Origin: an uncultured beta proteobacterium
GTDB lineage: Bacteria; Pseudomonadota; Gammaproteobacteria; Burkholderiales; SG8-41
Reading direction: 5' to 3'
DNA length: 64,000 nt
Assembly (NCBI GenBank): GCA_903885665.1
Contig: CAISJL010000183.1
Span: forward strand, 18,700-82,699
Below, piece by piece: positions 39,126 through 50,366 of this stretch. The translations under genes were made by a program, and so were the position numbers. The notes beneath the pieces are model-generated. The model did not search any database, was not told where the DNA came from, and saw only the letters and a program-made list of their open reading frames with translations. The stretch's first letter is position 1; every line of letters starts with the position of its first letter.

Positions 39126-40592
39126 TTAATCTACACGATAATTTGGCGCTTCTTTAGTGATCTGAACGTCATGAACATGAGACTCACGAATGCCCGATGA
39201 CGTGATCTCGACAAACTCAGCTTCTCGCCTAACCGCATCAATGGAACTGCAACCTAAGTATCCCATGCTGGAGCGTAGCCCCCCCATCAGTTGCTGAACC
39301 AACGGTGTCAATCCACCTTTGTAAGGAACCCGGCCTTCCACACCTTCAGGTACTAATTTCTCAGTATTCATTTCATCAACTTCTTGGAAATATCGATCAG
39401 CAGAACCTTGCTGCATAGCACCTAATGAGCCCATGCCACGATAAGACTTATAAGAGCGGCCTTGAAACAACTCAATATCTCCAGGGGACTCTTCAGTACC
39501 CGCAAACAAGCTACCCACCATGACGGTATGTGCACCCGCAGCGATGGCCTTAGCAATATCACCTGAATAACGTATTCCACCGTCTGCAATTAATGGTACA
39601 TCCATTTTTTGGAGTGCCTTAGCAACATTAGCAATGGCAGTAATTTGTGGAACACCGATACCAGCCACAATCCGTGTTGTGCAAATGGAGCCGGGTCCAA
39701 TACCTACTTTAACCGCATCAGCACCATGATCAACTAAGGCCTTAGCAGCAGATGCTGTTGCAATGTTTCCACCAATCACTTGCAAATTAGGAAATTGGCG
39801 CTTGAGCCAACGAATTCTTTTTAATACGCCTTCAGAGTGTCCATGTGCAGTATCTACAATAATGACGTCTACACCCGCTTCAACCAGGGCAGCTGCTCGC
39901 TCCTCTGTGCCATCACCAACTCCCACAGCAGCACCAACTCTTAAACGCCCCAATGAGTCTTTACACGCATTAGGATGCTCAGAGGACTTTAGAATATCTT
40001 TTACAGTGATTAAACCTTTTAATTCAAAATTTTTATTAACCACTAATACCCGCTCTAGGCGATGCTTATGCATAAGCTTACGAGCTTCTTCACGAGATGA
40101 GCCTTCGCGAACTGTGATCAACTGTTCACGCGGAGTCATGATATTTTTGACTGGTTGATTTAACTTGCTCTCAAATCTCAAGTCGCGGTTGGTGACAATC
40201 CCTACAACCTTGCCATCAGATTCGACAACCGGAAGCCCGGAAATGCGATGCAGCTTAGTGAGCGCAATCACCTCTTTCACACTCATGTCTTGGTTAATGG
40301 TGATTGGATCTTTGACAATACCACTCTCGAAGCGCTTAACCTTTGTGACTTCAGTGGCTTGAGCGCGAATTGTCATATTTTTATGCACAATTCCAATCCC
40401 ACCTTCTTGCGCCATCGCTATCGCAAGACGAGACTCAGTAACGGTATCCATTGCTGCAGAGAGCAAAGGAATATTCAAAGGGATTCCTCGCGTGAGTTGA
40501 GTTTTCAAGCTCACATCTCGAGGCAAAACGTTTGAATGTGCTGGAAGCAACAAAACGTCATCAAAAGTTAAAGCTTTTTGCACTACACGCAT
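39126..40592 (-). CDS. guaB: IMP dehydrogenase
   Basis: About 488 residues. [20 protein letters not shown] is the family N-terminus; a tandem CBS module lies at roughly residues 90-200, and the catalytic Cys is in [15 protein letters not shown]. It converts IMP to XMP with NAD. The frame is open to 40631, but a sigma70-like -10 lies inside that extension and AAGGA sits 7 nt before the ATG at 40592, so the shorter start is chosen. It heads a guaB-guaA operon. Confidence 0.98.
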   Translation of the reverse strand: MRVVQKALTFDDVLLLPAHSNVLPRDVSLKTQLTRGIPLNIPLLSAAMDTVTESRLAIAMAQEGGIGIVHKNMTIRAQATEVTKVKRFESGIVKDPITINQDMSVKEVIALTKLHRISGLPVVESDGKVVGIVTNRDLRFESKLNQPVKNIMTPREQLITVREGSSREEARKLMHKHRLERVLVVNKNFELKGLITVKDILKSSEHPNACKDSLGRLRVGAAVGVGDGTEERAAALVEAGVDVIIVDTAHGHSEGVLKRIRWLKRQFPNLQVIGGNIATASAAKALVDHGADAVKVGIGPGSICTTRIVAGIGVPQITAIANVAKALQKMDVPLIADGGIRYSGDIAKAIAAGAHTVMVGSLFAGTEESPGDIELFQGRSYKSYRGMGSLGAMQQGSADRYFQEVDEMNTEKLVPEGVEGRVPYKGGLTPLVQQLMGGLRSSMGYLGCSSIDAVRREAEFVEITSSGIRESHVHDVQITKEAPNYRVD

Positions 40593-40908
40593 ATCGGCGT
40601 CCTTCGCAAAGGGCGGATTATAGTCCTTCATCTTTAATCGGTAAACTAGAGAAATGAAATCAAATTATATTGCCACTAAAAAGTCTTATTTTTACGCAGA
40701 ATTGAGTAAATATTAAGCACTCATACTGTAATTTTAATCGCTATAGAATGTTCTAGACCTTAATGGGTACAAGCATTATGATCTACTAGTCAGATATTCA
40801 AATAATAATTTAGTAAAATTTATGTAAATATGTCGGCTAAAAAACATAGAATGTTTAATCTTTTACATGATAAATTTTTTTAAATAATGGTTTTTATTGA
40901 GGCTCAGC
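40593..40908. other. Gap between divergent guaB and secreted-protein gene
   Basis: The 316-bp divergent gap holds the guaB promoter candidate at its left side. The remainder is AT-rich with no supported ORF, RNA gene or repeat. Confidence 0.6.
40617..40645 (-). promoter_or_regulatory. Promoter candidate for guaB-guaA
   Basis: On the minus strand a perfect -10 TATAAT (40617-40622) follows a -35 TTTACC (40640-40645) at 17 nt. A start about 7 nt downstream gives an 18-nt leader that contains AAGGA and the guaB ATG at 40592. Confidence 0.7.
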
Positions 40909-41379
40909 ATGCAGAAACTGATTGTTATACTTACGGCTGTCTTCACGATACTCATCTCGAGCATTTGCTACTCTCAGACGGCAATTCTTCGATGTGTGGA
41001 CTCCAAAGGAAAGACAGAGTTTGCCACTTTTTGCCCTATTGGTTCAAAAGCCACAAATACCAACATTTATTCAAACAACACTGGCTCTAAAACTATTGAG
41101 GTAAAACCTAACCCTCCTAGATATCCATCAACAGATAACAACATAAAAGGCGGGCTTGATAATAAAAATATCACTATTAATTCGGTTGACCAAGAAAAGC
41201 TAGCTAAAGAAAAAGCGCAAAATTGTGCAAGCGCGCAGTCAAATTTAAAAATAATTCAATCTGGAATTAGACTCGTACGCATAGATCCTCAAACAGGCGA
41301 GCGTATTTACTACAGCGATCAAGATCGCGATGATGCGTTATCAAAAGCAGAGGAGGCTATAAAAACAATCTGCAATTAA
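40909..41379 (+). CDS. Secreted DUF4124-like protein
   Basis: This 156-residue protein has a signal peptide (KLIVILTAVFTILISSICYSQ), then CVDSKGKTEFATFCPIGSK, which is the DUF4124 opening (aromatic or Cys residue, Asp, Gly, Phe/Tyr, Cys-Pro), a Pro/Asn-rich middle and a C-terminal helical part with two Cys. The frame is open from a TTG at 40897, but the ATG at 40909 has GAGG at good spacing and a better signal peptide start. Function unknown. It is convergent with rnfH, and the two stop codons share TTAA. Confidence 0.75.
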   Translation: MQKLIVILTAVFTILISSICYSQTAILRCVDSKGKTEFATFCPIGSKATNTNIYSNNTGSKTIEVKPNPPRYPSTDNNIKGGLDNKNITINSVDQEKLAKEKAQNCASAQSNLKIIQSGIRLVRIDPQTGERIYYSDQDRDDALSKAEEAIKTICN

Positions 41380-41663
41380 GTAATCTGTTTTCTATGTAAA
41401 CCCCTCTGGCGCCTTGCTGACTTGGGGTCGGTCACTAAAGGCAAATAAAACTCTAATCGATCGCCCTCTTCGAGAACCGTTTGCTCACTAACAACACAAC
41501 CATTAACACCTACTCCTCCAGATCGTTTTTTCAATATACTGGACATGTACGGGTCTTCTTGCAAAACACCCAGGGCATCTGATACTGTAAAACCGGATTT
41601 AAGCACCCATTCATCTTCACCCTGATCCTGAATGCTCACCCAAGCAACTTTGATTGTAATCAA
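41376..41663 (-). CDS. rnfH: RnfH family protein (RatB-like)
   Basis: A 95-residue RnfH/UPF0125 protein with a ubiquitin-like beta-grasp pattern: TIKVAWVSIQDQ at the start, VSDALGVLQEDPY, VVSEQTVLEEGDRLEFYLPL, and a basic tail. Its place after ratA is conserved in many proteobacteria. Function uncertain. The start is 9 nt after the ratA stop. Its stop overlaps the convergent gene by 4 nt. Confidence 0.93.
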   Translation of the reverse strand: MITIKVAWVSIQDQGEDEWVLKSGFTVSDALGVLQEDPYMSSILKKRSGGVGVNGCVVSEQTVLEEGDRLEFYLPLVTDPKSARRQRGLHRKQIT

Positions 41664-41672
41664 AAATATCCT

Positions 41673-42107
41673 TTATTGGCTGACGTAACGCCGTTCCGCT
41701 TCCTGTTGAAACGCATCAACCATATTGTTCACAATGTGTCCAAAAACTGGACCTACTATTTTTTGAAGAATGAAACTGGAAAACTCATAATTTAAATTAA
41801 ATTCAATTTTACTGGCGGTATCCGTTAATGGAATAAACTGCCAACTACCGTATAATGACTTAAATGGTCCATCAATCAACTGCATATTTATTTTATTAAA
41901 ACCATTTTTATGATTTTCAGTCGCAAAACTTTGCCGTAAACCGCGATAGTTAATGTTGAGTCTCGCCGCAGTAATATCTTGGTTTTTTGATATTAACTCA
42001 ACGCTTTCACACCAAGGTAAAAAGCGATGATAATTTTCCACATCATCCACTAACTGAAACATCTGGGTTGCAGAAAATGGTACAAGGGCTGATCGAGAGA
42101 CATTCAA
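41673..42107 (-). CDS. ratA: RatA-like ribosome-associated protein (START domain)
   Basis: This 144-residue START-domain protein starts MNVSRSALVPFSATQMFQLVDDVENYHRFLPWC, the signature of RatA/Coq10-like proteins, and contains NINYRGLRQSF and a C-terminal GPVFGHIVNNMVDAF. RatA can block 70S assembly in E. coli, while Coq10 relatives bind ubiquinone; the sequence does not decide which. It is divergent from smpB and followed by rnfH, the usual arrangement. Confidence 0.93.
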   Translation of the reverse strand: MNVSRSALVPFSATQMFQLVDDVENYHRFLPWCESVELISKNQDITAARLNINYRGLRQSFATENHKNGFNKINMQLIDGPFKSLYGSWQFIPLTDTASKIEFNLNYEFSSFILQKIVGPVFGHIVNNMVDAFQQEAERRYVSQ

Positions 42108-42185
42108 AGCATCAACTCCACGGTTTGATCAAGTAAAGTTTAGGTCATTTATCAATATGAAAGCTAGAGCTAGGATTGTAACGCA

Positions 42186-42632
42186 ATGAGTATCGTCCAA
42201 AACAAAAAAGCTTTTTTTGACTACTTCATAGAAAATCGCTATGAAGCAGGTATTGCTTTGGAGGGCTGGGAGGTTAAAGCCATTCGTGCAGGCCGAGCTC
42301 AAATCAAAGAAGCCTACGTTATCGTTAGGCATTCGGAACTTATGCTACTCGGTTGCCACATTAGCCCATTGCCTACTGCCTCAACACACATTAAACCTGA
42401 TCCCATTCGCACTCGTAAACTACTACTCCATGCAGAAGAAATTAAACGCCTGATCGGCAGTGTTGAACGCGCAGGTTATACTTTAGTGCCCATAGACTTA
42501 CACTTTAAGCGCGGCAGAATTAAACTCGAAATTGGCTTAGCAAAAGGCAAAAAGCAGCATGACAAAAGAGCTAGTGAAAAAGACAGAGAGTGGCAACGGG
42601 AACAACAACGCATGATTAGAGGCAAAGTGTAG
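42186..42632 (+). CDS. smpB: SsrA-binding protein SmpB
   Basis: A 148-residue SmpB with [53 protein letters not shown] and the basic C-terminal tail ([21 protein letters not shown]). It delivers tmRNA to stalled ribosomes. Length and motifs are normal. No ssrA gene is in the window. Confidence 0.98.
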   Translation: MSIVQNKKAFFDYFIENRYEAGIALEGWEVKAIRAGRAQIKEAYVIVRHSELMLLGCHISPLPTASTHIKPDPIRTRKLLLHAEEIKRLIGSVERAGYTLVPIDLHFKRGRIKLEIGLAKGKKQHDKRASEKDREWQREQQRMIRGKV

Positions 42633-42726
42633 ATGAGAATGCGTCAAAACTTTATTGGAGTGTTAGTTGATATTACTAATAAAGCCAATATATCTAATGA
42701 TTACTAGTGCATTCATTTTTGATAAG

Positions 42727-42803
42727 TGGGGTGGCTGATGGGGCTCGAACCCACGACAACCGGAATCACAATCCGGGACTCTACCGACTGAGCTACAGCC
42801 ACC
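42727..42803 (-). tRNA. tRNA-His (anticodon GTG)
   Basis: On the minus strand: acceptor GTGGCTG paired with CAGCCAC, an extra G at -1 pairing with discriminator C73 (the His identity feature), anticodon loop TTGTGAT with GTG, T-arm GGTTCGAGCC and an encoded CCA. It is 77 nt. Confidence 0.98.
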
Positions 42804-42945
42804 ACCGATTCAAAAATCTCTACGTTCAAATTAACTTTAATACTAAACATAAATCGTAACTTATGCCGAAGGCTAAAGTGAAAATTTGAAAACCACTTAA
42901 CTTTCAAACACCTACACGAAACTTTATCAAATGCACTTCATTTCA

Positions 42946-43022
42946 TGGCGCGCCCGGCGGGACTCGAACCCACAACCCCCGGCTTAGAAGGCCGGTGCTC
43001 TATCCGGTTGAGCTACGGGCAC
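42946..43022 (-). tRNA. tRNA-Arg (anticodon TCT)
   Basis: On the minus strand: acceptor GTGCCCG paired with CGGGCGC (one U-G pair), anticodon loop CTTCTAA with TCT, T-arm GGTTCGAGTCC, discriminator G and an encoded CCA. It is 77 nt. tRNA-His follows 142 nt downstream on the same strand. Confidence 0.98.
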
Positions 43023-43071
43023 AAGATGCAGAAGGAAGAGAAAGTATTTCCCGCTAAGATGTCAGCCTGCT

Positions 43072-43100
43072 AATATACCGTTCTAGAATGAATACGTCAA
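43072..43100 (-). promoter_or_regulatory. Promoter candidate for tRNA-Arg (and tRNA-His)
   Basis: On the minus strand -35 TTGACG (43095-43100) and -10 TATATT (43072-43077) are 17 nt apart, about 50 nt upstream of the mature tRNA-Arg. Confidence 0.72.
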
Positions 43101-43210
43101 TTCAGTCTATGAATACTTCATACTCAAACAATCGCAAATGCTATTACTCTTGCATATGTTAGATAATTCTGCTATTAAAGCATATTTCATAAAAGCATAA
43201 ATCACTCACT

Positions 43211-43633
43211 ATGGCATCTGAACTACTTAAAAACTTCACCCCTTATAAACCTAAGGGTAAAGAAGAGTATATGAATACTCGTCAACTCGCCCATTTTCGA
43301 GATATGTTGCTTGAGATGAAAAAAGGTCTGTCTCAAGACATTGATCGAACAGTGCATACCATGCAGGACGAAGCAACTATTTTTGCAGATCCCAATGACA
43401 GAGCCAGTCAAGAATCAGATATGTCTCTAGAATTGCGCAATCGTGATCGCGAGCGGAAACTCATCAAGAAAATTGACGAGACAATTGTTCGTATTAATGC
43501 TGATGATTACGGCTTTTGTGACTCATGCGGTGTAGAAATTGGCTTAAAACGTTTAGAAGCGAGACCTACCGCTACATTGTGCATTGACTGCAAAACTTTA
43601 GATGAGTTGCGCGAAAGACAAGTAGCCAAATAA
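43211..43633 (+). CDS. dksA: RNA polymerase-binding transcription factor DksA
   Basis: A 140-residue DksA with a coiled-coil (residues about 25-100, with FADPNDRASQES at the tip region) and the C-terminal zinc finger with all four Cys: CDSC then CIDC. DksA potentiates ppGpp at RNA polymerase. The finger is the four-Cys type. The gene ends in an intrinsic terminator. Met21 (MNTRQLAHF) is an alternative start, but the N-terminal extension is normal for betaproteobacteria. Confidence 0.97.
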   Translation: MASELLKNFTPYKPKGKEEYMNTRQLAHFRDMLLEMKKGLSQDIDRTVHTMQDEATIFADPNDRASQESDMSLELRNRDRERKLIKKIDETIVRINADDYGFCDSCGVEIGLKRLEARPTATLCIDCKTLDELRERQVAK

Positions 43634-43689
43634 ATTAATTTAACAAAACTATTTAATGATTTGAATTAATTTTTATTAGAATGAAAATG

Positions 43690-43720
43690 TTAAAAAAGGG
43701 ACGTTTAGTCCCTTTTTTAA
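43690..43720. terminator. Bidirectional intrinsic terminator after dksA
   Basis: A perfect 13-bp inverted repeat with a 5-nt loop (GTTTA): TTAAAAAAGGGAC and GTCCCTTTTTTAA. T-runs lie on both strands, so it can stop dksA transcripts and pnp read-through. Confidence 0.93.
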
Positions 43721-43730
43721 CATGCGCAAC

Positions 43731-43753
43731 AAAGGCGATTTTAGATCGCCTTT
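43731..43753 (-). terminator. Intrinsic terminator candidate after pnp
   Basis: A 9-bp perfect stem, AAAGGCGAT and ATCGCCTTT, with a 5-nt loop, lies 13 nt past the pnp stop. The T-run on the minus side is short, so it may work together with the adjacent bidirectional hairpin. Confidence 0.7.
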
Positions 43754-43765
43754 TGCTACACACCC

Positions 43766-45883
43766 TTAAGCTGCTGGAGCACCCTCTGCAGCTGGCGGAT
43801 CAGCATCTATAGCTTTCATAGATAGACGCAGGCGCCCTTTCTCATCAGCCTCTAATACTTTAACGTGAACTAACTGACCCTCTTTCAAATGATCAGAGAC
43901 GTTATTGACGCGCTCATTCGCAATTTGGGAAATGTGGAGTAATCCATCACGCCCAGGAAGCACGCTAACGATGGCACCAAAATCCAACAATTTTAAAACA
44001 GTACCCTCGTAAACACGACCGACTTCTACATCAGCAGTCAAATCTTCAATGCGCTTACGAGCATTCTCACCACCTTCAGATGATACACATGAAATCACCA
44101 CTGTACCGTCGTCTTGAATATCAATAGTCGTGCCTGTCTCTTCAGTAATTGCACGAATCACAGCCCCGCCCTTACCAATGACATCACGAATTTTTTCTGG
44201 CTTAATTTTCATCGTGATCATGCGAGGCGCCCATGCAGATAAATCTGTACGCGGCGTATCCATCGCAGTACGCATTTTTTCTAAAATATGCAGACGCCCT
44301 TCCTTGGCTTGGCTCAATGCAGCATGCATAATTTCTTTTGTAATGCCTGTAATTTTAATGTCCATCTGTAGCGCAGTTACACCATTTTCTGTACCGGCGA
44401 CTTTAAAATCCATATCGCCAAGGTGATCTTCATCGCCCAAGATATCAGACAACACTGCGAAACGGCCGCCCTCTTTAATCAAGCCCATTGCAATACCCGC
44501 AACATGTGCCTTCAGTGGCACGCCGGCATCCATTAATGACAAGCAACCACCACAGACTGATGCCATGGAACTTGAGCCGTTTGATTCTGTAATTTCAGAT
44601 ACTACACGTATAGAGTAAGCAAACTCTTCTGCGCTGGGCAACACAGCTGCTAGGGCACGCTTTGCCAATCGTCCATGACCAATTTCACGACGCTTAGGCG
44701 AACCAACACGTCCTGTTTCACCCGTTGAGTATGGAGGAAAATTGTAGTGAAGCATAAATCGATCTCTATACTCACCCTGTAACGCATCAATAACCTGTTC
44801 ATCACGTGATGTTCCTAGCGTGGCCACAACAATGGCTTGGGTTTCACCGCGGGTAAACAAGGCAGAGCCGTGAGTGCGGGGCAACAAGCCCGTACGGATC
44901 GAGATAGGGCGTACGGTGCGCGTGTCGCGACCATCGATACGTGGTTCACCGTCAAGAATTTGATTGCGGACAATTTTGGCTTCTATATTGCCAAATTCGT
45001 TCTTAACAATATTAACCAAATCAGGTGACGCATCTGCAGGAAGCAACTCAGCAATGACTTTGGCGCTGATTTCCTTAACTCTAACAGTGCGAGCCTGCTT
45101 TTGCTTGATTTGGTAGGCCAAACGAAGATCAGCCTCTGCCAATTCAGTAAGACGAGTAATCATCGCCTCATCTTTGGCCGGCGGCTCCCAAATATATTCT
45201 GGCACACCGATTTCATCAACCATTTCATTAATTACATTAATTACAACTTGCATTTGCTCATGCCCAAACATTACGGCACCGAGCATCACATCTTCAGGCA
45301 ACTGCATAGCTTCGGATTCAACCATCAAAACTGCTGTTGAAGTACCAGCAACCACCAATTCCATCTGCGATGTTTTTAACTCAGTAGCAGTTGGATTTAA
45401 AAGATATTGACCATTGTGATAACCAACTCTAGCCGCACCAATTGGTCCGCCAAAAGGCATTCCAGACAAGGCAAGAGCCGCAGACGCACCAACCATCGCT
45501 GGGATATCTGCATCCACTTCATTGTTGGACGACATTACTGTTGCAACGATTTGAACTTCGTTATAAAAACCTTCTGGAAATAACGGACGAATAGGACGAT
45601 CTATTAAACGAGATGTTAGGATTTCTTTCTCTGATGGTCGTCCTTCCCTCCTGAAGAAGCCACCAGGAATTTTTCCGGCAGCATAAGTTCTTTCTTGATA
45701 ATCAACAGTCAATGGGAAGAAGTCTTGACCTGGCCTAGAGTTACGAGCACCCACAACAGTCACTAAGACAACGGTATCATCTAATGTCACCATTACTGCG
45801 CCAGAGGCTTGGCGAGCAATCTCTCCAGTCTCTAACGTTAATTGGTGGTTACCCCATTGCAATGTTTTTTTAACTGAATTCAA
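43766..45883 (-). CDS. pnp: Polyribonucleotide nucleotidyltransferase (PNPase)
   Basis: A 705-residue PNPase: two RNase PH domains (the first with [35 protein letters not shown], the second with [14 protein letters not shown]), then the KH domain ([13 protein letters not shown]) and an S1 domain ([19 protein letters not shown]). It degrades RNA phosphorolytically from the 3' end. The start is a TTG at 45883 with AAGGG 8 nt upstream. It lies downstream of rpsO, behind a hairpin, as in many proteobacteria. Confidence 0.98.
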   Translation of the reverse strand: MNSVKKTLQWGNHQLTLETGEIARQASGAVMVTLDDTVVLVTVVGARNSRPGQDFFPLTVDYQERTYAAGKIPGGFFRREGRPSEKEILTSRLIDRPIRPLFPEGFYNEVQIVATVMSSNNEVDADIPAMVGASAALALSGMPFGGPIGAARVGYHNGQYLLNPTATELKTSQMELVVAGTSTAVLMVESEAMQLPEDVMLGAVMFGHEQMQVVINVINEMVDEIGVPEYIWEPPAKDEAMITRLTELAEADLRLAYQIKQKQARTVRVKEISAKVIAELLPADASPDLVNIVKNEFGNIEAKIVRNQILDGEPRIDGRDTRTVRPISIRTGLLPRTHGSALFTRGETQAIVVATLGTSRDEQVIDALQGEYRDRFMLHYNFPPYSTGETGRVGSPKRREIGHGRLAKRALAAVLPSAEEFAYSIRVVSEITESNGSSSMASVCGGCLSLMDAGVPLKAHVAGIAMGLIKEGGRFAVLSDILGDEDHLGDMDFKVAGTENGVTALQMDIKITGITKEIMHAALSQAKEGRLHILEKMRTAMDTPRTDLSAWAPRMITMKIKPEKIRDVIGKGGAVIRAITEETGTTIDIQDDGTVVISCVSSEGGENARKRIEDLTADVEVGRVYEGTVLKLLDFGAIVSVLPGRDGLLHISQIANERVNNVSDHLKEGQLVHVKVLEADEKGRLRLSMKAIDADPPAAEGAPAA

Positions 45884-45906
45884 AATAATTTCCCTTTTTC
45901 ATAAAC

Positions 45907-45931
45907 AAAAAAAGACCGCACACGCGGTCTT
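45907..45931 (-). terminator. rpsO-pnp intergenic terminator/attenuator hairpin
   Basis: On the minus strand AAGACCGC pairs with GCGGTCTT around a 4-nt loop and is followed by a run of at least seven T. It lies between rpsO and pnp, the position of the rpsO terminator and RNase III-processed hairpin in other bacteria. Confidence 0.85.
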
Positions 45932-46040
45932 CCGGAGGTATGTTTGATTAACAGTCATTGCCCTCCAGCAATAACTGATAGCTTACGCTTTGTTGAAACC
46001 CAAATTCATAAATACCAAAAGCTACCTGCATTGGGTATTA

Positions 46041-46310
46041 TTACTTACGCAGACCAAGTCGCTCAATCAATGCTTTATATTGAGCCATTTTAGTTCTCTT
46101 AAGATAGTCAAGCAGCTTGCGTCTCTGGCTAACCATGCGCAACAAGCCACGACGTGAATGATGATCTTTGCTATGCGATTTAAAATGACCAGTCAGATCT
46201 GTAATGCGCGCTGTTAATAACGCAACTTGAACTTCAGGGGATCCAGTATCGCCATGGGCGCGCTGAAAGTCTTGTAAAACCTGTGCTTTATGAGCAGTAG
46301 TTACAGCCAT
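46041..46310 (-). CDS. rpsO: 30S ribosomal protein S15
   Basis: An 89-residue S15 with [38 protein letters not shown] and [10 protein letters not shown], the family's main blocks. It binds 16S rRNA helices 20-22 and often represses its own translation. Its position between truB and pnp is standard. Confidence 0.98.
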   Translation of the reverse strand: MAVTTAHKAQVLQDFQRAHGDTGSPEVQVALLTARITDLTGHFKSHSKDHHSRRGLLRMVSQRRKLLDYLKRTKMAQYKALIERLGLRK

Positions 46311-46364
46311 GTTTATTTATCTCCAACGAAAAAAATTGTCTAATTTTAACCGCTAACCAGATGT

Positions 46365-47291
46365 TTATTCAAGTTCTTTTAGTGATTTTATCGATAATTG
46401 GGTGTTCAGCAGCCGCTGAGCACTTAAAACACCATCCAATACAGCACCTACTCCAAAAAATTCACCATTTAATCCAAATAAGCGATACTGACTATTTATA
46501 ATTTGCTCTATTGTTACTGACTGACCTTTTAGCAAACGCGACTTATCAGCATCAACCAGCTTCAGTACGGGTAACGTATCAGCAAAAGAATCTAAAGGCT
46601 TCAACAAAACTCTACGAGCAGGAAGGTCTAAGCGCTCAAGTTCATCTATGCCTATGGCATCACTGAGGCGAAATTGTCCTGCCTGTTCTCTTGTCAAACT
46701 CGCCAAATGAGCTCCGCATTGCAGTGCATCACCGATATCTTCTGCTAACACTCTGATATAAGTTCCTTTACTACAAGAAACCCTTACCGTTAAAGAACTT
46801 CCAATAAAATCAATAACTTCTAAACTATTTATAAAAATGGATCGAGATTCTCTATCTATTGACTGACCATTTCGTGCATAGGTGTATAAGGGTTTACCGT
46901 TCAACTTAATCGCCGAATACATAGGCGGAACCTGCGTTATAGCACCTATAAATTTAGGGATGACTTGATCAATTTGTTCTCTAGAAAGGTCCACCAGCCT
47001 CTCCTTTAGCACCTCGCCCTCAGCATCGCCTGTTGTGGTCACTGCACCCAAAGCGATCGTCGCAAGGTAAGTTTTATCAGCATCCAATAAAAACTGGGTA
47101 AATTTGGTAGCTTCACCCAAGCCGATCGGCAACAGCCCATCTGCTAATGGATCTAGCGTTCCGGTATGGCCTGCTTTTTTAGCTGAGAATAAACGCTTAA
47201 TGCAACCTACAGCTTGCTGGGAGGATAAACCTCTCGGTTTATTCAGTAACAAAACACCATCTACAACATCTCGAGTTTGAGCAAGCTTCAC
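46365..47291 (-). CDS. truB: tRNA pseudouridine(55) synthase TruB
   Basis: A 308-residue TruB with GHTGTLDPLADGLLPIG holding the catalytic Asp47, VPPMYSAIKLNGKPLYTYAR and the C-terminal domain. It makes pseudouridine 55 in the T-loop of tRNAs. The start is a GTG that overlaps the rbfA stop as GTGA, so translation is coupled. Confidence 0.97.
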   Translation of the reverse strand: MKLAQTRDVVDGVLLLNKPRGLSSQQAVGCIKRLFSAKKAGHTGTLDPLADGLLPIGLGEATKFTQFLLDADKTYLATIALGAVTTTGDAEGEVLKERLVDLSREQIDQVIPKFIGAITQVPPMYSAIKLNGKPLYTYARNGQSIDRESRSIFINSLEVIDFIGSSLTVRVSCSKGTYIRVLAEDIGDALQCGAHLASLTREQAGQFRLSDAIGIDELERLDLPARRVLLKPLDSFADTLPVLKLVDADKSRLLKGQSVTIEQIINSQYRLFGLNGEFFGVGAVLDGVLSAQRLLNTQLSIKSLKELE

Positions 47292-47659
47292 TGAGTCGTG
47301 TTTCCCGAACTTCCAGATACAGCCACATCAATAAGCTGTGACAATCTAACACCACGCTCTATGGATATATCATAATGAAAATGTAGTTGCGGAACAGTCC
47401 GAAGTTGTAGTCGCTTAGCTAAAGCGCTACGCAAAAAACCAGAGGCGCCCTCAAGGGTTTTAGTCGTCATTTTTTGCTGTTCTACATCGCCAAGCACTGT
47501 AAAAAAAACTTTGCAGTGTGCATTATCTTGAGTCACCTCCACATCCGTAATAGTGACTAGATTGACTCGCGGGTCCTTTAGTTCGAGTCGGATTATTTCT
47601 GATAACTCACGCTGAATTTGATCAGCAATACGACGACCTCTAGAATAGTCCTTAGGCAT
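47288..47659 (-). CDS. rbfA: 30S ribosome-binding factor RbfA
   Basis: A 123-residue RbfA with RIADQIQRELSEIIRLELKDPRV at the N-terminus and the KH-like fold ending LHFHYDISIERGVRLSQLI. It helps mature the 16S rRNA 5' end. The gene sits between infB and truB and overlaps truB by 4 nt. Confidence 0.97.
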   Translation of the reverse strand: MPKDYSRGRRIADQIQRELSEIIRLELKDPRVNLVTITDVEVTQDNAHCKVFFTVLGDVEQQKMTTKTLEGASGFLRSALAKRLQLRTVPQLHFHYDISIERGVRLSQLIDVAVSGSSGNTTQ

Positions 47660-47719
47660 AAATTTGCACCTATAGCTCTACCATTAAATAACCCAAAATT
47701 TGGGATGCACTAAAATAGA

Positions 47720-50329
47720 TTATAGGGTTCTTGCAACTTCAACCACTTCGAAAGCTTCAAGCTGATCGCCTTCTTTAATATCATTGAAGTTTTTCAAAGA
47801 TAAGCCACACTCAAAGCCTGCTTTAACCTCTCGCGCATCATCCTTGAAACGCTTCAAGGAGTCTAATTCCCCTTCGTGTATAACCACACTGTCCCGTAAC
47901 ACTCTCACTTTAGAGCCACGACGTATCAAGCCTTCTAGAACATAGCAACCAGCCACAGCGCCAATCTTAGAAATACGGAATACCTGGCGAATTTCTACAA
48001 TACCAATTGCGTTTTCTTTGCGTTCTGGCGAGAGCATCCCTGTAAGTGCCGCTTTAATTTCATCTACCGCTTCGTAAATAATATTGTAGTAACGAATGTC
48101 CACGCCACTACTCTCAGCGAGCTTTCGAGCCATCCCGTCAGCTCGAGTATTAAACCCTATCACTACAGCTTTTGAAGCCAAAGCAAGATTTATATCAGAC
48201 TCTGTAATACCACCAATGGCGGCATGCACCACATTCACCTTAACCTCAGCTGTAGACAATTTACTGAGGGCATGAATAAGGCCTTCGTAAGAACCATGAA
48301 CATCCGCTTTGATAATTAATGACAAAGATTTAACTTCGCCCTCAGCCATTTGATCAAATATGTTTTCTAGTTTAGCAGCCTGTTGCTTTGCTAACTTAAC
48401 ATCTCTGAACTTACCTTGGCGAAATAATGCAATCTCGCGAGCCTTACGCTCGTCACCTAATACGATCACCTCTGCACCAGCCGCAGGCACGTCAGATAAG
48501 CCCAAGACTTCTACAGGCATCGAAGGCCCAGCAGATTCAATTGCTTTACCCGTTTCATCCATTAAAGCGCGCACGCGACCAAAAACCGAACCGGCTAACA
48601 CCACATCGCCACGCTTCAACGTTCCCGATTGTACCAACATAGTAGCAACCGGACCACGACCTTTGTCTAGCCGTGACTCTATAACAATTCCTTTAGCCGG
48701 CGTATCTCTCGATGCCTTTAGCTCTAACACTTCAGCTTGCAATAAAATACGTTCTAACAATGCGTCTACACCTTGACCTGTGGTTGCTGAGACTTGCTGG
48801 AACATAGTATCTCCGCCCCACTCCTCGGGAACCACTTCATGCGATGCCAAGTCTTGCATTACACGCTCAGGATTAGCTTCAGGCTTATCAATCTTATTCA
48901 AAGCAACAATCATGGGTACGTTTGCCGCTTTCGCATGATGAATCGCTTCAGCAGTCTGAGGCATTACACCGTCATCAGCAGCCACCACCAAAATGACTAA
49001 ATCAGTGACTTTTGATCCGCGCGCTCGCATGGCGGTAAAAGCTTCATGACCAGGGGTATCCAGAAAAGTGATCATGCCACGTGAAGTTTCTACGTGATAA
49101 GCACCAATGTGCTGAGTAATACCACCGGCTTCCCCACTGGCCACACGAGTCCTTCGAATGTAATCCAGGAGCGAGGTTTTACCATGATCTACATGGCCCA
49201 TTACGGTTACTACAGGCGCCCTTGGAAACGTTTCAGTAATTTGTGCTGCATCTATCAAATAAGCATCAGGCTCATCTAATTTTGCACGTTTCCCAACATG
49301 CCCCATCTCTTCGACCAGAATAATTGCAGTATCCTGATCAAGCACCTGATTAATTGTAGCCATTGTGCCTAATTTCATTAACGTTTTAATGACTTCAGCA
49401 GCTTTGACAGAGATTTTATGCGCCAAATCACCAACAGTTATGGTCTCAGGAATCAATACATCTTTAACTACGGGTTCAGTTGGCGCAACAAAACCATGAT
49501 GCTGTTCGTTATCATGCTGTTTGTGTGAGGTTCTATGAACTTTGCGATCTCTCCAACCAACACTGGCTGTGGTGTCGCCACGAGTTTTAATGCTTCTTTT
49601 ACGAGCAGTTGGGTCTTGCCACACGACTTGCTTGACTGCTTTTTTAGGATTTTTCTTTGCTGGTGTAGCAGAATCAGCTGGAGTAACCGTCTTGTGAATC
49701 GTACCATCGACAACAACCTCAGTATCACCAGAAATTTCTGATGTTTGCGCACCCGATTGCTCTCCAGGGATTGCTGCAGGTGTAGCTTCTAACGCACGCG
49801 ATTCAGTTGGCGATTGCTCTATTGAAATCACTGGCTCAGTTGCAACAGGTGTAGGCTCCACGAGCGGCTGTGTTTTTTTGCGCTTTTCTTCCTTTCGAGC
49901 GACATCTTCAGCTTGTCGATTAGCCAACTCAGCATGTTGTTTTGCTTCAGCCTCACGGGATGCGATTTCGGCAGCATCTAATACGGGTCGCTGCGTGGGA
50001 ATCTCAACCTTAACAGGCTCTACAACCTCACGCTTCACTAAAACGCGCTTCTTACGAACCTCGACTTGAATTGTCCTTGCTTTACCAGTATTGGCATCAG
50101 CTTGTTTCAACTCGGTTGTTTGGCGTCGAGTAAGCGTGATTTTTTGCTTGCTATCTTTACCACCTTTAATACCACGCAAGTAATCTAAAAGCTGAGTTTT
50201 ATCTTTCTCAGATAACAAAGCATCTGCGCTCTCAGCTTGAGAGACGCCGGCAGCAATTAATTGCTCCAAAAGCAATTCTTGCGGAACGCCTAACTCTAGA
50301 GCAAATTCTTTAACTTTTATTTGGGACAT
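47720..50329 (-). CDS. infB: Translation initiation factor IF-2
   Basis: An 869-residue IF-2. The N-terminal IF2-N module ([24 protein letters not shown]) is followed by a long charged and Pro/Thr-rich linker, the G domain with [24 protein letters not shown] and NKIDK, and the C-terminal domains ending in EVVEVARTL. The second N-terminal IF2 module is at about residues 295-345. It binds fMet-tRNA and promotes subunit joining. Confidence 0.98.
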   Translation of the reverse strand: MSQIKVKEFALELGVPQELLLEQLIAAGVSQAESADALLSEKDKTQLLDYLRGIKGGKDSKQKITLTRRQTTELKQADANTGKARTIQVEVRKKRVLVKREVVEPVKVEIPTQRPVLDAAEIASREAEAKQHAELANRQAEDVARKEEKRKKTQPLVEPTPVATEPVISIEQSPTESRALEATPAAIPGEQSGAQTSEISGDTEVVVDGTIHKTVTPADSATPAKKNPKKAVKQVVWQDPTARKRSIKTRGDTTASVGWRDRKVHRTSHKQHDNEQHHGFVAPTEPVVKDVLIPETITVGDLAHKISVKAAEVIKTLMKLGTMATINQVLDQDTAIILVEEMGHVGKRAKLDEPDAYLIDAAQITETFPRAPVVTVMGHVDHGKTSLLDYIRRTRVASGEAGGITQHIGAYHVETSRGMITFLDTPGHEAFTAMRARGSKVTDLVILVVAADDGVMPQTAEAIHHAKAANVPMIVALNKIDKPEANPERVMQDLASHEVVPEEWGGDTMFQQVSATTGQGVDALLERILLQAEVLELKASRDTPAKGIVIESRLDKGRGPVATMLVQSGTLKRGDVVLAGSVFGRVRALMDETGKAIESAGPSMPVEVLGLSDVPAAGAEVIVLGDERKAREIALFRQGKFRDVKLAKQQAAKLENIFDQMAEGEVKSLSLIIKADVHGSYEGLIHALSKLSTAEVKVNVVHAAIGGITESDINLALASKAVVIGFNTRADGMARKLAESSGVDIRYYNIIYEAVDEIKAALTGMLSPERKENAIGIVEIRQVFRISKIGAVAGCYVLEGLIRRGSKVRVLRDSVVIHEGELDSLKRFKDDAREVKAGFECGLSLKNFNDIKEGDQLEAFEVVEVARTL

Positions 50330-50366
50330 TGATAATTACTTTGGCAATCTGAATGGTTATTAGGTT

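Noticed and set aside
48360..48776. 138-codon plus-strand ORF inside infB
   Set aside because: It is the antisense of conserved IF-2 sequence and has no features of its own.
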